Of a stretch of 64,000 nucleotides of DNA, positions 17,120-27,287 are shown one piece after another. Numbering within the stretch: position 1 is the first letter of the stretch; every line of letters begins with the position of its first letter. The notes below the pieces were generated by a model. The model was not told where the DNA came from. It did no database searches and worked only from the letters and a program-made list of their open reading frames with translations. This stretch comes from Prosthecochloris marina. GTDB lineage: Bacteria > Bacteroidota > Chlorobiia > Chlorobiales > Chlorobiaceae. The translations under genes and the position numbers were made by a program. Where the stretch lies: NCBI RefSeq assembly GCF_003182595.1, contig NZ_PDNZ01000010.1, positions 11,252 through 75,251 of the forward strand, written 5' to 3'.

Positions 17120-17956
17120 TCAAAAAATACTCTGCATTTCATTATGCAATCGTGCGGCTTTCACACTCACCGCATCTTCGAATGATTCGATTGAATCAAA
17201 GCTCCCTTCGGGGTAAATAATCCCCCTGCTGACGTTGATAAGCGCCGCCTGGCTGTTTTCATCCACACCAAACGCAGCGGACTCCTGTAATGACCCACCC
17301 TGAGCACCAACACCGGGAATCAGGAAAAACAACCCTGGCGCCGCTTTACGGATTTCTCTGAGCTGACTGCTTTTCGTTGCCCCCACCACAATACCTGCAT
17401 TACCGTTCCGTTCCCACCGCTGCACTTTCGAAAGAACAGCTTGATAGAGTGAGGTCCCCGACTGCAACTGCTGTTCCTCAAAATCAGCGGACCCCGGATT
17501 CGAAGTCAGGCAAAGCACGAAAATCAGTTTCTGGTCATAATCAAAAAAAGGTTCGAGGGAATCTTCCCCCATATAGGGCGCTACCGTTAAAGCATCGAAA
17601 CCCCAGTGATCGAAAAAAGCCTCAGCATATTTCCTGCTGGTATTGCCAATATCGGCACGCTTTGCGTCGGCAATGGAAAGGCTTTCAGAAGGTAGGTTTT
17701 CCAAGGTACTCTGCATATCGAGAAGACCTTCGATCCCTCTCGATTCATAAAAAGCCATATTAAGTTTATACGCTACTGCATGTTCCCTGGTGGCCCTGAC
17801 AACAGCACGGTTAAACTCGAGGACAGGTTTTTGCATGCTATGGAATATCTCCGGAATTTTGTCGGGATCGCTGTCGAGGCCGACACACAACAAGGATTTC
17901 TTCGACAAAATCTGCTCATTGACCTTGTTTCTCGCTGCATTCATGGATATATTCAT
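17120..17956 (-). CDS. pyrF: Orotidine 5'-phosphate decarboxylase, type 2
   Basis: A 278-residue OMP decarboxylase that gives UMP in pyrimidine synthesis. The type-2 subfamily is shown by LLCVGLDSDPDKIPE near the N-terminus, the catalytic DAKRADIGNTSRKYAEA (about residues 96-112) and the C-terminal VNVSRGIIYPE-like segment INVSRGIIYPEGSF. Length fits type 2 (about 270-280; type 1 is about 230). It stands upstream of glmS on the minus strand and is divergent from ftsH. Confidence 0.96.
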   Translation of the reverse strand: MNISMNAARNKVNEQILSKKSLLCVGLDSDPDKIPEIFHSMQKPVLEFNRAVVRATREHAVAYKLNMAFYESRGIEGLLDMQSTLENLPSESLSIADAKRADIGNTSRKYAEAFFDHWGFDALTVAPYMGEDSLEPFFDYDQKLIFVLCLTSNPGSADFEEQQLQSGTSLYQAVLSKVQRWERNGNAGIVVGATKSSQLREIRKAAPGLFFLIPGVGAQGGSLQESAAFGVDENSQAALINVSRGIIYPEGSFDSIESFEDAVSVKAARLHNEMQSIF

Positions 17957-18191
17957 AGCTTTTACTTATAAGACATGATGTATTAGAAACCGTTCCCGTT
18001 TCGCTGATCTATCTAAACAATAGATAGCAAAAATACAAACAGGCAAAGTCCTCACCAACGGAAGAGGTGTTTCAGGGCCAAGAAACTTATTAAGCCTCTG
18101 AAGCATTAAAGCTATGTTTCATAATCCGGGTTCAATACTGTTTTTATTACTGTTAGAAATTGAACATACTTGTAACTTCTTTAAAGAATAG
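17957..18191. promoter_or_regulatory. Divergent pyrF/ftsH intergenic region
   Basis: 235 bases between divergent starts with no coding potential. It must hold promoters for both genes. A TTGAAC near 18161 on the plus strand is a candidate -35 for ftsH, but no confident -10 follows. Nothing else is recognised. Confidence 0.25.
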
Positions 18192-20276
18192 ATGTCAAAC
18201 AACCTTTTTAAACCACAGAATCCTTATAAAAACGATCCAGAGAACAACGACAAAAAACCGAAATTCTCGCTGGTTTACTATATCGTTATCGTACTCATCC
18301 TTATCGGCCTACAGCTTGCATTCTTCTGGTCTGGCGCCAGTGAGGAAATCACTTACAGTACATTCCGCAAGTATATAGAAGAAAACAAGATAGAATCGGT
18401 TAAAATAGCTCCTGAACGCATTTATGTAAATCTGAAACCGGGAGTAACCCCGACAACCAGTGCTAACGGGAAAAGTGATGGACCAGGCTCCATTTTTCCC
18501 GGCTCACCGTCTGAATCCAGAGAGGTTTATGTTGTTCCGGTAAGAGACGAAGAACTCATTCAACTTCTCGAGACAAAAGGAATTCGTTACCAAGGTATAC
18601 CCGGCAATACATGGATCGGGGAATTACTGCAATGGGTACTGCCTTTCGCATTGCTGATCGGTATTTACTTTTTCGTTTTCCGCCGTCTTGGCGGACCGGG
18701 TTCGCAGTTCATGAATATCAGCAAAAACAAAGCTGCCCTGTACGAGAACCTTGACGAACATACACGCATCACCTTCAAGGACGTTGCAGGACTCGACGAG
18801 GCAAAAGCCGAGGTTATGGAGGTGGTGGACTTTCTCAAGGACCCAAAAAAATACACAAAACTTGGAGGCAAACTACCGAAAGGTGTTCTGCTCGTAGGTC
18901 CTCCCGGAACAGGAAAAACGCTTCTTGCAAAAGCTGTTGCCGGCGAAGCTGACGTTCCGTTTTTCAGCATCAGTGGATCGGATTTTGTGGAAATGTTTGT
19001 TGGTGTCGGCGCTGCACGTGTCCGGGATCTTTTCCGCCAGGCCAAAGAAAAAGCTCCCTGTATCATCTTTATCGATGAAATTGATGCCGTTGGCCGGAGC
19101 CGGGGTAAAGGCATGATGATGGGAGCCAACGACGAACGAGAGAATACCCTGAACCAGCTGCTGGTTGAAATGGATGGTTTTGCAACCGACAAGGGAGTCA
19201 TCCTCATGGCAGCAACCAACCGGCCGGACGTACTGGATAACGCTCTGCTCCGCCCGGGAAGATTCGATCGCCAGATCATGGTCGATAAACCGGATCAGAA
19301 AGGCCGTATCGATACGTTCAGGGTTCACACCAAGAAACTCTCTCTTTCACCCGACGTCAATCTCAAGGTGCTGGCATCACAAACACCCGGATTTGCCGGA
19401 GCAGAAATAGCCAATGCCGCAAACGAGGCAGCTTTGCTTGCATCGAGGAGAGGCAAACAAAGCATCGAGATGAAAGATTTTGAAGATGCTATTGAGCGTG
19501 TCGTTGCAGGGCTGGAAAAAAAGAACAAAGTTATCAACCCGCAAGAAAAAAAGGTTGTTGCCTATCACGAGTCAGGCCATGCCATCATCAGCTGGATGAT
19601 GGCGGAAAACGATGCCGTGCAAAAAATATCCATCGTCCCCCGAGGCATGAGCGCGTTGGGATACACGATGAACCTGCCTCTTGAAGACCGCTACCTCATG
19701 ACAAAGAAGGAGCTTTTTTCGCGAATTTGTGGCTTGCTTGGAGGAAGAATCGCAGAAGAAATCATCTTTGACGAGATTTCAACCGGAGCCCAGAACGATT
19801 TGGAAAAAGTGACCGAAATAGCCTATAACATGGTTGTCGTTTACGGCATGAGCGAAAAGCTGGGCAACATATCTTACTTCGAAAGCAATAATCCCTACTA
19901 CGGTGGTCCTGGTGTTGACAAGAAATATAGCGAGCATACCGCCCGTCTTATCGACGAAGAGGTCCACTCGATTATCGATAAGGCGCAGAAACAGGTTCGA
20001 GAGATACTGACCGGTAACAGCGACAAGCTTGAACTGCTTGCAAAGGAACTGCTTGACAAGGAAGTGCTTCACTATTGTAAAATTGAGGAAATTCTTGGCA
20101 AAAGACCAGCTGGAAACTCATTCCACAGCATAGCCCATGAGTGCGGAGAGAAGGTAGTGGAGAGAGAAGAAAAGCCAACTCACAATGGGCAACAAGATGT
20201 CGACGCAGACGAGCTTCGCACTCTTGAAGAAGCTGTTGAAAAGATAAAGCAAAACAAAAATTCAGGCGAAAGCTGA
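18192..20276 (+). CDS. ftsH: ATP-dependent zinc metalloprotease FtsH
   Basis: A 694-residue membrane AAA+ protease that degrades misfolded membrane proteins and short-lived regulators. Two membrane helices flank the periplasmic domain ([20 protein letters not shown] near 26-45; [16 protein letters not shown] near 145). Walker A is GPPGTGKT at 236-243, Walker [13 protein letters not shown], the second region of homology [11 protein letters not shown], and the zinc site is HESGH at 459-463. The C-terminal 60 residues form a charged tail. Length is slightly above the usual 610-680 because of the tail and linker. acyP follows about 80 bases downstream. Confidence 0.97.
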   Translation: MSNNLFKPQNPYKNDPENNDKKPKFSLVYYIVIVLILIGLQLAFFWSGASEEITYSTFRKYIEENKIESVKIAPERIYVNLKPGVTPTTSANGKSDGPGSIFPGSPSESREVYVVPVRDEELIQLLETKGIRYQGIPGNTWIGELLQWVLPFALLIGIYFFVFRRLGGPGSQFMNISKNKAALYENLDEHTRITFKDVAGLDEAKAEVMEVVDFLKDPKKYTKLGGKLPKGVLLVGPPGTGKTLLAKAVAGEADVPFFSISGSDFVEMFVGVGAARVRDLFRQAKEKAPCIIFIDEIDAVGRSRGKGMMMGANDERENTLNQLLVEMDGFATDKGVILMAATNRPDVLDNALLRPGRFDRQIMVDKPDQKGRIDTFRVHTKKLSLSPDVNLKVLASQTPGFAGAEIANAANEAALLASRRGKQSIEMKDFEDAIERVVAGLEKKNKVINPQEKKVVAYHESGHAIISWMMAENDAVQKISIVPRGMSALGYTMNLPLEDRYLMTKKELFSRICGLLGGRIAEEIIFDEISTGAQNDLEKVTEIAYNMVVVYGMSEKLGNISYFESNNPYYGGPGVDKKYSEHTARLIDEEVHSIIDKAQKQVREILTGNSDKLELLAKELLDKEVLHYCKIEEILGKRPAGNSFHSIAHECGEKVVEREEKPTHNGQQDVDADELRTLEEAVEKIKQNKNSGES

Positions 20277-20358
20277 CAGATGTCTTCCTTTTCATCGCCG
20301 TGTCTGCCTTGTGAAATTCGCAGGGAGGCATGGCTGATGATAGCCATGGTCAATAACA

Positions 20359-20634
20359 ATGGAAAAACGCGTTCTTGTTACAGTATACGGTCTGGTACAG
20401 GGAGTAGGCTTCAGAATGTTTGTGGAACGCTCGGCTTCTCGCCTGGGATTAAGTGGATGGGTAAGAAATATGCCCGACGGAACGGTTCAAATTGACGCTC
20501 AAGGTCCTGACGGGCTTGTCGATGAACTGCTCAACGATACAAAGATCGGACCACCAGCATCAAAAGTATCCTCGCTGGATGTGATAGAAAAACAACCAGA
20601 TCATACTCGAACCGGTTTTAATGTATTGATATAA
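20359..20634 (+). CDS. acyP: Acylphosphatase
   Basis: A 91-residue acylphosphatase, which hydrolyses carboxyl-phosphate bonds. The active-site loop YGLVQGVGFRMFVERSA contains the anion-binding GxVQGVGFR with the catalytic Arg, and WVRNMPDGTVQIDAQGP contains the catalytic Asn. Length is normal. It probably reads through from ftsH, with a hairpin and T-rich stretch after it. Confidence 0.95.
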   Translation: MEKRVLVTVYGLVQGVGFRMFVERSASRLGLSGWVRNMPDGTVQIDAQGPDGLVDELLNDTKIGPPASKVSSLDVIEKQPDHTRTGFNVLI

Positions 20635-20688
20635 GCGGCTTTGTTAACAACCTCTGTTGTCGCAAATCCTGATTGCCTTATCAGACAG

Positions 20689-20710
20689 ATAGGCACCGCC
20701 TATTTCTTCC
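20689..20710 (+). terminator. Candidate terminator after ftsH-acyP
   Basis: Perfect hairpin ATAGGC-ACC-GCCTAT at 20689-20703, followed by TTCTTCCC. It lies 55 bases after the acyP stop on the plus strand. The T-tract is broken by C, so efficiency is uncertain. Confidence 0.45.
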
Positions 20711-20922
20711 CGTACTCAGCTTGCCAGTAATATTTTAATAACTGTCACTTCTTTTGTTGAATACCGGATAAAAAGCATAACCGGCACAGAGAACCTGATG
20801 CAGATGGAGAAAACAACGTTTCTGGCGGATAAATTTAGTAAGCAGATCCGTGAATGAAGGCAAAAAGGATGGACTTCGGAAATATTGGAGTGTACCTTCA
20901 CCGGTGCAGAGAGAAAAAAGAG

Positions 20923-20996
20923 TGGGTCCCGAGGGAGTCGAACCCCCGACCTACTGGGTGTAAACCAGTCGCTCTAACCAACTGAGCTAGAGACCC
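20923..20996 (-). tRNA. tRNA-Val (anticodon UAC)
   Basis: On the minus strand the sequence folds into a full cloverleaf: acceptor GGGTCTC with GGGACCC plus discriminator A, D-arm with GCTCAGTTGGTTAGAGC, anticodon stem ACTGG/CCAGT with loop TTTACAC (anticodon TAC, valine), and the T-arm GGGGGTTCGACTCCC. CCA is not encoded. It is 74 bases long without CCA and stands alone between acyP and dxr. Confidence 0.95.
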
Positions 20997-21152
20997 ATAC
21001 CAAAGGGACGATAGTATACGACTTTTCCGTTCAAGATCAAAACTTTTTTACAAAACGACGACATTGCGCTAACCTGAATAATTTGTAACCCGTCTTGAAA
21101 AAGTATAAATTCAGGCCGGAATCCCAGTGATTTAAAGCAATATTCCAACACC

Positions 21153-22301
21153 ATGAAATCATTATCCATCCTCGGCAGTACCGGATCTATCGGTTTGAGC
21201 ACACTTGATGTCGTCCGGCAACATCCTGAAAAATTCAACGTAGCAAGCCTTGCCGAAGGCCATGACGTCAACCTGCTTGCAGAGCAGATCAAGGAGTTCA
21301 AACCGGACATCGTTTCTGTCAGGGATGAAGACTCGGCCGAGCAATTGCAAGAACTGCTCGGTTCCGATAAACCCGAAATACACTGGGGTATAGAAGGCGC
21401 TGCTGTGGTAGGCGCTGCAGAAGGCTCGGACATGGTTGTATCGGCCATTGTCGGTGCGGCAGGTCTTGTACCAACCATCAGGGCAATACAAGCGGGCAAA
21501 GATATCGCTTTAGCCAATAAGGAAACGCTGGTAGTCGCCGGACAGCTTGTTTCGGATCTGGTAAAACAACATAATGTCACCCTTCTCCCGGTAGACAGTG
21601 AACATTCCGCAATCTTCCAATCACTTACCGGACACAGGGCTGAAGATATTGAGCGCATTATTCTGACTGCATCGGGAGGGCCGTTCAGGCAAACCTCCGC
21701 ATCGGAACTGCACGGTGTAGGGCCTGAAAAAGCGCTGAAGCATCCACAGTGGTCCATGGGGGCAAAAATAACCATCGATTCCGCCACGTTGATGAACAAA
21801 GGACTGGAAGTTATCGAAGCCCACTGGCTTTTCGACATGCCTGTAGAAAAAATAGGTGTGGTGGTTCATCCACAGAGCATCATTCATTCGATGGTAGAAT
21901 ATATAGACGGCTGTGTCATGGCACAGCTTGGCGCTCCGGACATGCGAGCCCCCATAGCCTATGCAATCTCCTGGCCCGAACGGTGTGAAAGCGGTATTAA
22001 AAAGCTCGATTTGACTCAGGTTGGAACACTCACGTTCGAACAACCGGACATGGATCGCTTTCCGGCACTTCGTCTTGCATTCGAAGCGTTGAAAGCCGGC
22101 CAGACGTTTCCGGCCGTACTCAATGCGGCAAATGAAGTCGCTGTTGCCGCATTCCTCGACAAGAAAATAGGATTTACCGACATACCTGCAATTGTCGACA
22201 AGACAATGCAGGAACATGATGCATATGCACCATCCTCTCTTGAAGAGTATCTGGCTGCCGACAAATGGGCTCGCGATAAGGCGGTAGCGATGACAGTATA
22301 G
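21153..22301 (+). CDS. dxr: 1-deoxy-D-xylulose 5-phosphate reductoisomerase
   Basis: A 382-residue enzyme of the MEP isoprenoid pathway that turns DXP into MEP with NADPH and a divalent metal. The NADPH loop [15 protein letters not shown] is at residues 6-20. The metal and substrate segments are [15 protein letters not shown] near 149, TASGGPFR near 172 and [18 protein letters not shown] near 212 with [13 protein letters not shown]. Length is normal. It is followed by rseP and prfA on the same strand, 100 and 30 bases apart, a probable operon. Confidence 0.97.
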   Translation: MKSLSILGSTGSIGLSTLDVVRQHPEKFNVASLAEGHDVNLLAEQIKEFKPDIVSVRDEDSAEQLQELLGSDKPEIHWGIEGAAVVGAAEGSDMVVSAIVGAAGLVPTIRAIQAGKDIALANKETLVVAGQLVSDLVKQHNVTLLPVDSEHSAIFQSLTGHRAEDIERIILTASGGPFRQTSASELHGVGPEKALKHPQWSMGAKITIDSATLMNKGLEVIEAHWLFDMPVEKIGVVVHPQSIIHSMVEYIDGCVMAQLGAPDMRAPIAYAISWPERCESGIKKLDLTQVGTLTFEQPDMDRFPALRLAFEALKAGQTFPAVLNAANEVAVAAFLDKKIGFTDIPAIVDKTMQEHDAYAPSSLEEYLAADKWARDKAVAMTV

Positions 22302-22334
22302 CTTTTTTGTACTTATATAACGATAATATGAATC

Positions 22335-22376
22335 GGCATTCCAAAACCACCGTTATGAACGGCTTATGGAATAGCC
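22335..22376 (+). other. Stem-loop in the dxr-rseP gap
   Basis: GGCATTCCA (22335-22343) pairs with TGGAATAGCC (22367-22376) with one bulged base, and inside it CCGTT-ATG-AACGG (22350-22362) forms a second small hairpin. It lies between the dxr stop and the rseP start. It could attenuate or stabilise the message; there is no U-tract, so it is not a plain terminator. Confidence 0.4.
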
Positions 22377-22401
22377 AGTCTTGAAGGAAACAAAATAGAT
22401 C

Positions 22402-23766
22402 ATGGACTTTTTAAGCACGACGTTTTATTTTATCATCGCGATTTTCATTCTTGTTACCGCACATGAGCTCGGGCACTTTCTTGCAGCCAAGCTTTTCGGT
22501 ATGCGGGTAGACAAGTTCTACATCGGGTTTGATTTTTATAACCTTCGTCTCTGGAAAAAGAAAATCGGAGACACGGAATATGGCATTGGCGCTTTCCCCC
22601 TGGGCGGATACGTGAAAATAGCCGGTATGGTGGACGAAAGCCTCGACACCGATTTCCAGAAATCCGAACCCGAACCGTGGGAGTTTCGGGCGAAGCCTGT
22701 CTGGCAAAGGCTCATTGTCCTTGCTGGCGGTGTGGCCATGAACATGATTCTTGCCGCGGCCATATTTATCGCCATGGCTTCGGTTTTCGGAGAAAGCAGA
22801 ACCTCCGTGGTCAATCCCGCCTATGTTGAAGAAGGTTCGGTTTATGAATCGATGGGCATGCAAACCGGTGACCGCTTTGTTGCAGTGAACGGTCAACCTG
22901 TACAGTACTGGGAAGAAGTACTTTCTCCGAAAAATTTTGCAGGTCAGACCCTGACCTATACTGTACTGCAAGATGAAAACCGCAAAACACTGCGTGCACC
23001 TGCCGACATACTTACCCGTATCAACGAAAACCAGGCTCTTGGCATACGCCCGCTGATGGCTCCGGTAATCGATCAGGTACTTGGCAACCAGCCTGCGGAA
23101 AAAGCGGGATTGAAACCGGGAGCACTCATTACCGCGATCAATGACGAACCTATTCATGACTGGACTGAAGTTGTCGACATCATCTCCGCAAACCCCGGAC
23201 AAACAATATCGGTCGCATGGAAGTACCTTGCCCCTCCAGCCGATGACGGTACGGTCGATGTTTCGAAAATCCGGGAATTCGGAACGCAGACCGTTTCAGA
23301 TATTGTCCCGACATCCACCGGAAAAATCGGTATAGCACTGAAACAAACACTCGTCATAGACCACCGGCAACTTAACCTGGCTGATGCAACCACCTACGGT
23401 CTGGAACAAACGTGGAACCTAACCGTAACAACCGTACAAGGGTTTGGCAAAATCCTGACCGGCAAGGAAGATTTCCGCAAATCCCTTGGTGGACCGATCA
23501 AAATCGCGAGGATAGCCAACCAGAGTGCCGAACAGGGACTGAGCAGTTTTCTTTACTTTTTAGCCCTCTTGTCGATCTCTCTTGCCTTCATCAATATCCT
23601 TCCCATTCCGGCTCTGGATGGTGGGCAATTTGTGCTTAACGCCATTGAAGGCATTATAGGTCGAGAGATTCCTTTTCAGCTGAAAATGAGGATTCAGCAG
23701 ATCGGTATGGCATTGCTCCTGACGCTCTTTTTATTTTTTATTATCAATGACATCATCAACCCCTGA
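22402..23766 (+). CDS. rseP: RIP metalloprotease RseP (site-2 protease)
   Basis: A 454-residue inner-membrane zinc protease. The catalytic HELGH motif is at residues 21-25 in the first membrane helix, and the LDGGQF motif that supplies the third zinc ligand lies near residue 405 ([13 protein letters not shown]). Two PDZ-like stretches are seen in the periplasmic part (about 125-190 and 215-270: [22 protein letters not shown]). RseP-type proteases cut anti-sigma factors and remnant signal peptides. It sits between dxr and prfA, as in many genomes where it travels with isoprenoid and envelope genes. Confidence 0.95.
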   Translation: MDFLSTTFYFIIAIFILVTAHELGHFLAAKLFGMRVDKFYIGFDFYNLRLWKKKIGDTEYGIGAFPLGGYVKIAGMVDESLDTDFQKSEPEPWEFRAKPVWQRLIVLAGGVAMNMILAAAIFIAMASVFGESRTSVVNPAYVEEGSVYESMGMQTGDRFVAVNGQPVQYWEEVLSPKNFAGQTLTYTVLQDENRKTLRAPADILTRINENQALGIRPLMAPVIDQVLGNQPAEKAGLKPGALITAINDEPIHDWTEVVDIISANPGQTISVAWKYLAPPADDGTVDVSKIREFGTQTVSDIVPTSTGKIGIALKQTLVIDHRQLNLADATTYGLEQTWNLTVTTVQGFGKILTGKEDFRKSLGGPIKIARIANQSAEQGLSSFLYFLALLSISLAFINILPIPALDGGQFVLNAIEGIIGREIPFQLKMRIQQIGMALLLTLFLFFIINDIINP

Positions 23767-23796
23767 GCAAAGGGTACAGGGAGCAGGAACTCGATT

Positions 23797-24870
23797 ATGC
23801 TTGATAAACTTGAGTCCATAAAGGACAAGTACCTCCGCGTCGAAGAACAGCTTTCCGATCCTGAAGTCATTGCCGATCAGCAAAGATTCAGAAAGCTCAA
23901 CAAGGAGTATAGTGACCTGAAAGAGATCGTCCGGGCATTCGACAGCTATAAATCCAACAAGCTGCAGCTCGAAGAGGTACGCCAGATGGTAAAACAGGAA
24001 ACCGATCCTGAAATGAAAGCGCTTGCTCAGGCCGAACTTGAGACACTTCAGGAGCGCGCGCCTGAACTCGAGCAGCAGCTGAAACTGCTGCTTCTGCCGA
24101 AGGATGAAGCCGATTCAAGGAATGTCATCATTGAAATACGTGCAGGAACCGGAGGTGACGAAGCCGCTCTTTTTGCCACCGATCTTTTACGGATGTATCA
24201 AAAGTTCGCGGAACGGAACGGCTGGAAATACGAGGTAATGGAATTCAGCGAAGCAAGCATACCTGGCGCCTGCAAGGAAGCCATGCTCAGTATAAGCGGT
24301 CACGATGTCTATGGAACCATGAAGTTTGAAAGCGGAGTACATCGCGTCCAGAGAGTACCGGAAACAGAGACCCAGGGAAGAATTCACACTTCTGCAGCAA
24401 GCGTGGCGGTTCTCCCTGAAGCCGAAGAGGTCGACATCGAGATCCGCAAGGAGGATCTTCATATGGATACTTTCCGAAGCGGAGGAAAAGGCGGCCAAAA
24501 TGTCAACAAAGTTGAAACGGCGGTCCGTATCACCCACATTCCGACCGGAATTGTAGTGGCCTGCCAGGAAGAACGATCCCAGCTTCAAAACCGTGAACGG
24601 TCATTGAAAATGCTTCGGGCGAAGCTCTACGACATGCAGCTTGCAGAAAAAAACAAGGAGCGGGCCGATCTTCGCAGATCGATGGTTACAACCGGTGATC
24701 GCAGCGCCAAAATCCGCACCTACAATTTCCCGCAATCGAGGGTAACCGACCATCGTATCGGCTTTACAAGTCATGCTCTGCCCCAGATACTCGAAGGCAA
24801 CCTCGATGAAGTCATAGAAGCCCTCAAACTTCACGAACAAACTGTACGCCTGCAGGAAGAGCGTCAATAA
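23797..24870 (+). CDS. prfA: Peptide chain release factor 1
   Basis: A 357-residue class-I release factor for UAA and UAG. The peptidyl-transferase GGQ is at residues 232-234 ([13 protein letters not shown]). The codon-recognition PxT motif falls in [20 protein letters not shown] near 188, where PET fits RF1. Length is normal. The start codon follows GGGAGCAGGAACTCGATT; a ribosome site GGGAG is somewhat far, but the start is conserved. Note that a nearby broken GNAT gene carries an amber codon, which this factor would terminate. Confidence 0.96.
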   Translation: MLDKLESIKDKYLRVEEQLSDPEVIADQQRFRKLNKEYSDLKEIVRAFDSYKSNKLQLEEVRQMVKQETDPEMKALAQAELETLQERAPELEQQLKLLLLPKDEADSRNVIIEIRAGTGGDEAALFATDLLRMYQKFAERNGWKYEVMEFSEASIPGACKEAMLSISGHDVYGTMKFESGVHRVQRVPETETQGRIHTSAASVAVLPEAEEVDIEIRKEDLHMDTFRSGGKGGQNVNKVETAVRITHIPTGIVVACQEERSQLQNRERSLKMLRAKLYDMQLAEKNKERADLRRSMVTTGDRSAKIRTYNFPQSRVTDHRIGFTSHALPQILEGNLDEVIEALKLHEQTVRLQEERQ

Positions 24871-24935
24871 CGAGCTTGATTGCAACCATTTTGGTATATT
24901 TGCAAAAGCGTTGTAAGCTGATCATAAAGAAGACG

Positions 24936-25559
24936 ATGAACAACAACTTTGAAATTAAAGCAACAGGCAAAAGCAAGGGCGAATGGATTTTTCATGGGGA
25001 GTTTCATGAAACTGTTGACTATCTCTCTAACCACAAAAGAATCCTTGAGTTCAATCCCTTCTGCTACGAAGTGGAAAAAACCGATATAGATAATATCTAT
25101 AAATGGCATTTTCGGGTAACCGATCCCCAAAACAACCCGTTTGACGTTATCTTCTTTATTGAGGAAAAGCAGGAACTGATGGTTATTTTACCGGATGAGT
25201 ATGAAGATATGGATCCGGACAATATTCCCGAAAATATCATTCATGAAAGTACCGTCGGTAAAAAAATCATCTGGGAGCACTATCCTACCGATACAGCGAT
25301 CGATGACCCCAAAAACTATATTTTTGAAGGCAGGGCCTTTGCAGAAATGTATGTGCACCCCCATAAAAAGGCACAAACAAAAGTAGACTTTGATCTGAAA
25401 ATCAATGTCAGGTTCATGCTTTATCCCGCGTTCAGAATCATACCGGAAAATGTCATCAAAAACATGACCAATGCCGGAATGTCTTTTATCATGCAAACTG
25501 CAACAAACAAGATGTTTCAAAGCATTTCAAAGGATTTTGGTAAAATACAGCCTGCATGA
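24936..25559 (+). CDS. Conserved protein of unknown function (SRPBCC/DUF1997-like)
   Basis: A 207-residue soluble protein from the ATG at 24936, preceded by AAAGAAGACG. It has no signal peptide and no membrane helix. Features: [21 protein letters not shown] at the start, many Asp and Asn in the middle ([15 protein letters not shown]) and a long amphipathic C-terminal helix ([20 protein letters not shown]). The pattern of a short N-terminal helix, a beta-rich centre and a long last helix recalls SRPBCC or DUF1997 proteins of phototrophs; this is an impression, not an identification. It follows prfA by 65 bases. Confidence 0.65.
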   Translation: MNNNFEIKATGKSKGEWIFHGEFHETVDYLSNHKRILEFNPFCYEVEKTDIDNIYKWHFRVTDPQNNPFDVIFFIEEKQELMVILPDEYEDMDPDNIPENIIHESTVGKKIIWEHYPTDTAIDDPKNYIFEGRAFAEMYVHPHKKAQTKVDFDLKINVRFMLYPAFRIIPENVIKNMTNAGMSFIMQTATNKMFQSISKDFGKIQPA

Positions 25560-25603
25560 TTTCCAAACAGTTTTTTGCATTCCACTAATAATTTGCTTTT
25601 TCA

Positions 25604-26632
25604 TTGAGCAGAGATACGCAGCAGCTCACAACATTCCGCCGTTTCTCGATTTCGATTATCAGCCTCTTCTTTCTTATCTGGATAGGGGTATCCGGTTATA
25701 TCTATATCGAGGACATGACGCCTGTCGATGCGCTATATATGACGGTCATTACGCTCAGCACCGTCGGCTTCAGCGAAGTTCATACCCTCTCTGAAACAGG
25801 GCGACTGTTCACGCTGGCACTGATCATCGGAGGAACAAGCTTATTTTTCTTTACATTAAGCAGTGTCGCAGCTTTTTTCCTTTCAGGAGAATGGCATTCG
25901 CACTGGGAACAACAACGAAACCATCGTATGCTCCTTAACCTCGATAACCATTACATTATCTGCGGCTACGGCCGTTTAGGATCAAATGTCGCCAGCGAGC
26001 TATATGCCAAAAAAATCCCCTTTGTCGTGATCGATACCCTTGACGAGCAGGTCGAGCTTGCCCGCAAGCTCGAGTACGTCGCGATAAAAGGCAACGCTGC
26101 AGATGAAAAAGTGTTAAAGAACGCCGGGATCAACAAAGCAAAAGGGCTGATTGCCTCAGCTAGCACCGATGCAGAAAACGTCTTTATAGTACTGACCGCC
26201 AGAACCCTTAAACCGTCCCTGCACATCATTGCCAGAGCCGATTGTGAAGAATCGGAAAACAAGATGCTTCGAGCCGGGGCAGAGCACGTTGTACTGCTCT
26301 ACCAGTCAGCCGGACGCAAAATGGCAAACATGCTGATTGAACCCGACCTTGCCCAGTATCTCGACGAACTCAGCGACGCGAATCAACTTGACCTTCAGAT
26401 CGCCCAGTTCATAATCACTGAAACATCGTCACTATCAGGCAAGACGTTCCGCGAAGCCGACCTCTACAACAACTACCAGATCAATCTGGTTGGCTACAAG
26501 CTCCCTGAAGGAGAGATACATTCGACGCCAAAACCGTCCGAAGTTATTCAGAAAAAAGCAACTATCATTGCAATAGGATCCCCGAAAGCACTTAAAAACT
26601 TCAAAGAACTGGCCAAAGGAGAACAAGCATGA
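25604..26632 (+). CDS. Two-helix K+ channel with RCK (TrkA-N/C) domains
   Basis: A 342-residue protein read from a TTG at 25604, as no ATG precedes the first helix. Helix 1 (ISIISLFFLIWIGVSGYIYI) and helix 2 (FTLALIIGGTSLFFFTLSSV) flank a pore loop with filter TVGFSE at residues 53-58 in place of the usual TVGYGD. A cytoplasmic RCK domain follows (IICGYGRLGSNVASELYAK, then DEKVLKNAGINKAKGLIASA) and a TrkA-C domain at the end. It is an inner-membrane potassium channel gated by nucleotides or ions through the RCK ring. It overlaps the nitroreductase gene by four bases (ATGA), so the two are cotranslated. Confidence 0.88.
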   Translation: MSRDTQQLTTFRRFSISIISLFFLIWIGVSGYIYIEDMTPVDALYMTVITLSTVGFSEVHTLSETGRLFTLALIIGGTSLFFFTLSSVAAFFLSGEWHSHWEQQRNHRMLLNLDNHYIICGYGRLGSNVASELYAKKIPFVVIDTLDEQVELARKLEYVAIKGNAADEKVLKNAGINKAKGLIASASTDAENVFIVLTARTLKPSLHIIARADCEESENKMLRAGAEHVVLLYQSAGRKMANMLIEPDLAQYLDELSDANQLDLQIAQFIITETSSLSGKTFREADLYNNYQINLVGYKLPEGEIHSTPKPSEVIQKKATIIAIGSPKALKNFKELAKGEQA

Positions 26633-27147
26633 TGGACATCTACGAACTGGTAAAGAACCGCAGCAGCCTCAGAAGCTACAGTAAGGACAAACCGATACCG
26701 AACGAGATTCTTCTGCGAATTCTTTCCGCAGGGCAAATGGCTCCTTCAGCCAAAAACATCCAACCCTGGACATTCAAGGTGGTCAGTTCACCGGAAAAAC
26801 TTGCTGAAATTTACCCCTGTTATCCTGCAGACTGGATTCAGACCGCCCCTCACCTGCTTTTTGTTACCGGGAAACGAGACGAAGCCTGGGTGAGGCGTCA
26901 CGACGGCTATAATTCGATCGAAACCGATCTTGCAATCGCCATGGACCATATCATCCTTGCAGCAACCTGGGAAGGCATTGCCACCTGCTGGATTGCCGCT
27001 TTCAAGCCCGATCTTTTGCGAAAAGCACTTGGTCTTGAAGAAAACGAGGAGATATTCACGTTCACCCCGCTCGGTTTTGCATCTCCCGACGCACAACCAT
27101 TTCCTAAAAAGAGAAAAGCACTGGATGACCTTGTAGAGTTCTTATAG
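26629..27147 (+). CDS. Nitroreductase family protein
   Basis: A 172-residue FMN-dependent oxidoreductase of the nitroreductase fold. [20 protein letters not shown] and [16 protein letters not shown] hold the flavin-binding residues; [20 protein letters not shown] and TPLGFASPD come from the C-terminal part. Members reduce nitro compounds, quinones or take part in cofactor breakdown. It overlaps the K+ channel gene by four bases on the same strand, an odd pairing. Start ATG at 26629 ([13 protein letters not shown]). Confidence 0.92.
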   Translation: MMDIYELVKNRSSLRSYSKDKPIPNEILLRILSAGQMAPSAKNIQPWTFKVVSSPEKLAEIYPCYPADWIQTAPHLLFVTGKRDEAWVRRHDGYNSIETDLAIAMDHIILAATWEGIATCWIAAFKPDLLRKALGLEENEEIFTFTPLGFASPDAQPFPKKRKALDDLVEFL

Positions 27148-27287
27148 GCTTTACGTCTGTTAAGCAACTCTATCAATGCTCTCTTTGTTTTTCCCGGGCT
27201 TATGAAGCCTTTTCACCTGAGAATTTTCTACAGGACAAAACGGTTGTTCTTTTATCGATCGTAGGCGCAAACTCAACGGGAGCAACC

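Noticed and set aside
18665..19279. Long minus-strand frame inside ftsH
   Set aside because: It is a shadow of the ftsH codons in another frame, with skewed Ser/Arg composition and no motif.
20987..21838. 283-residue minus-strand frame opposite dxr
   Set aside because: Composition is typical of antisense shadow frames (Ser, Cys, Thr rich) and it overlaps the tRNA-Val gene.
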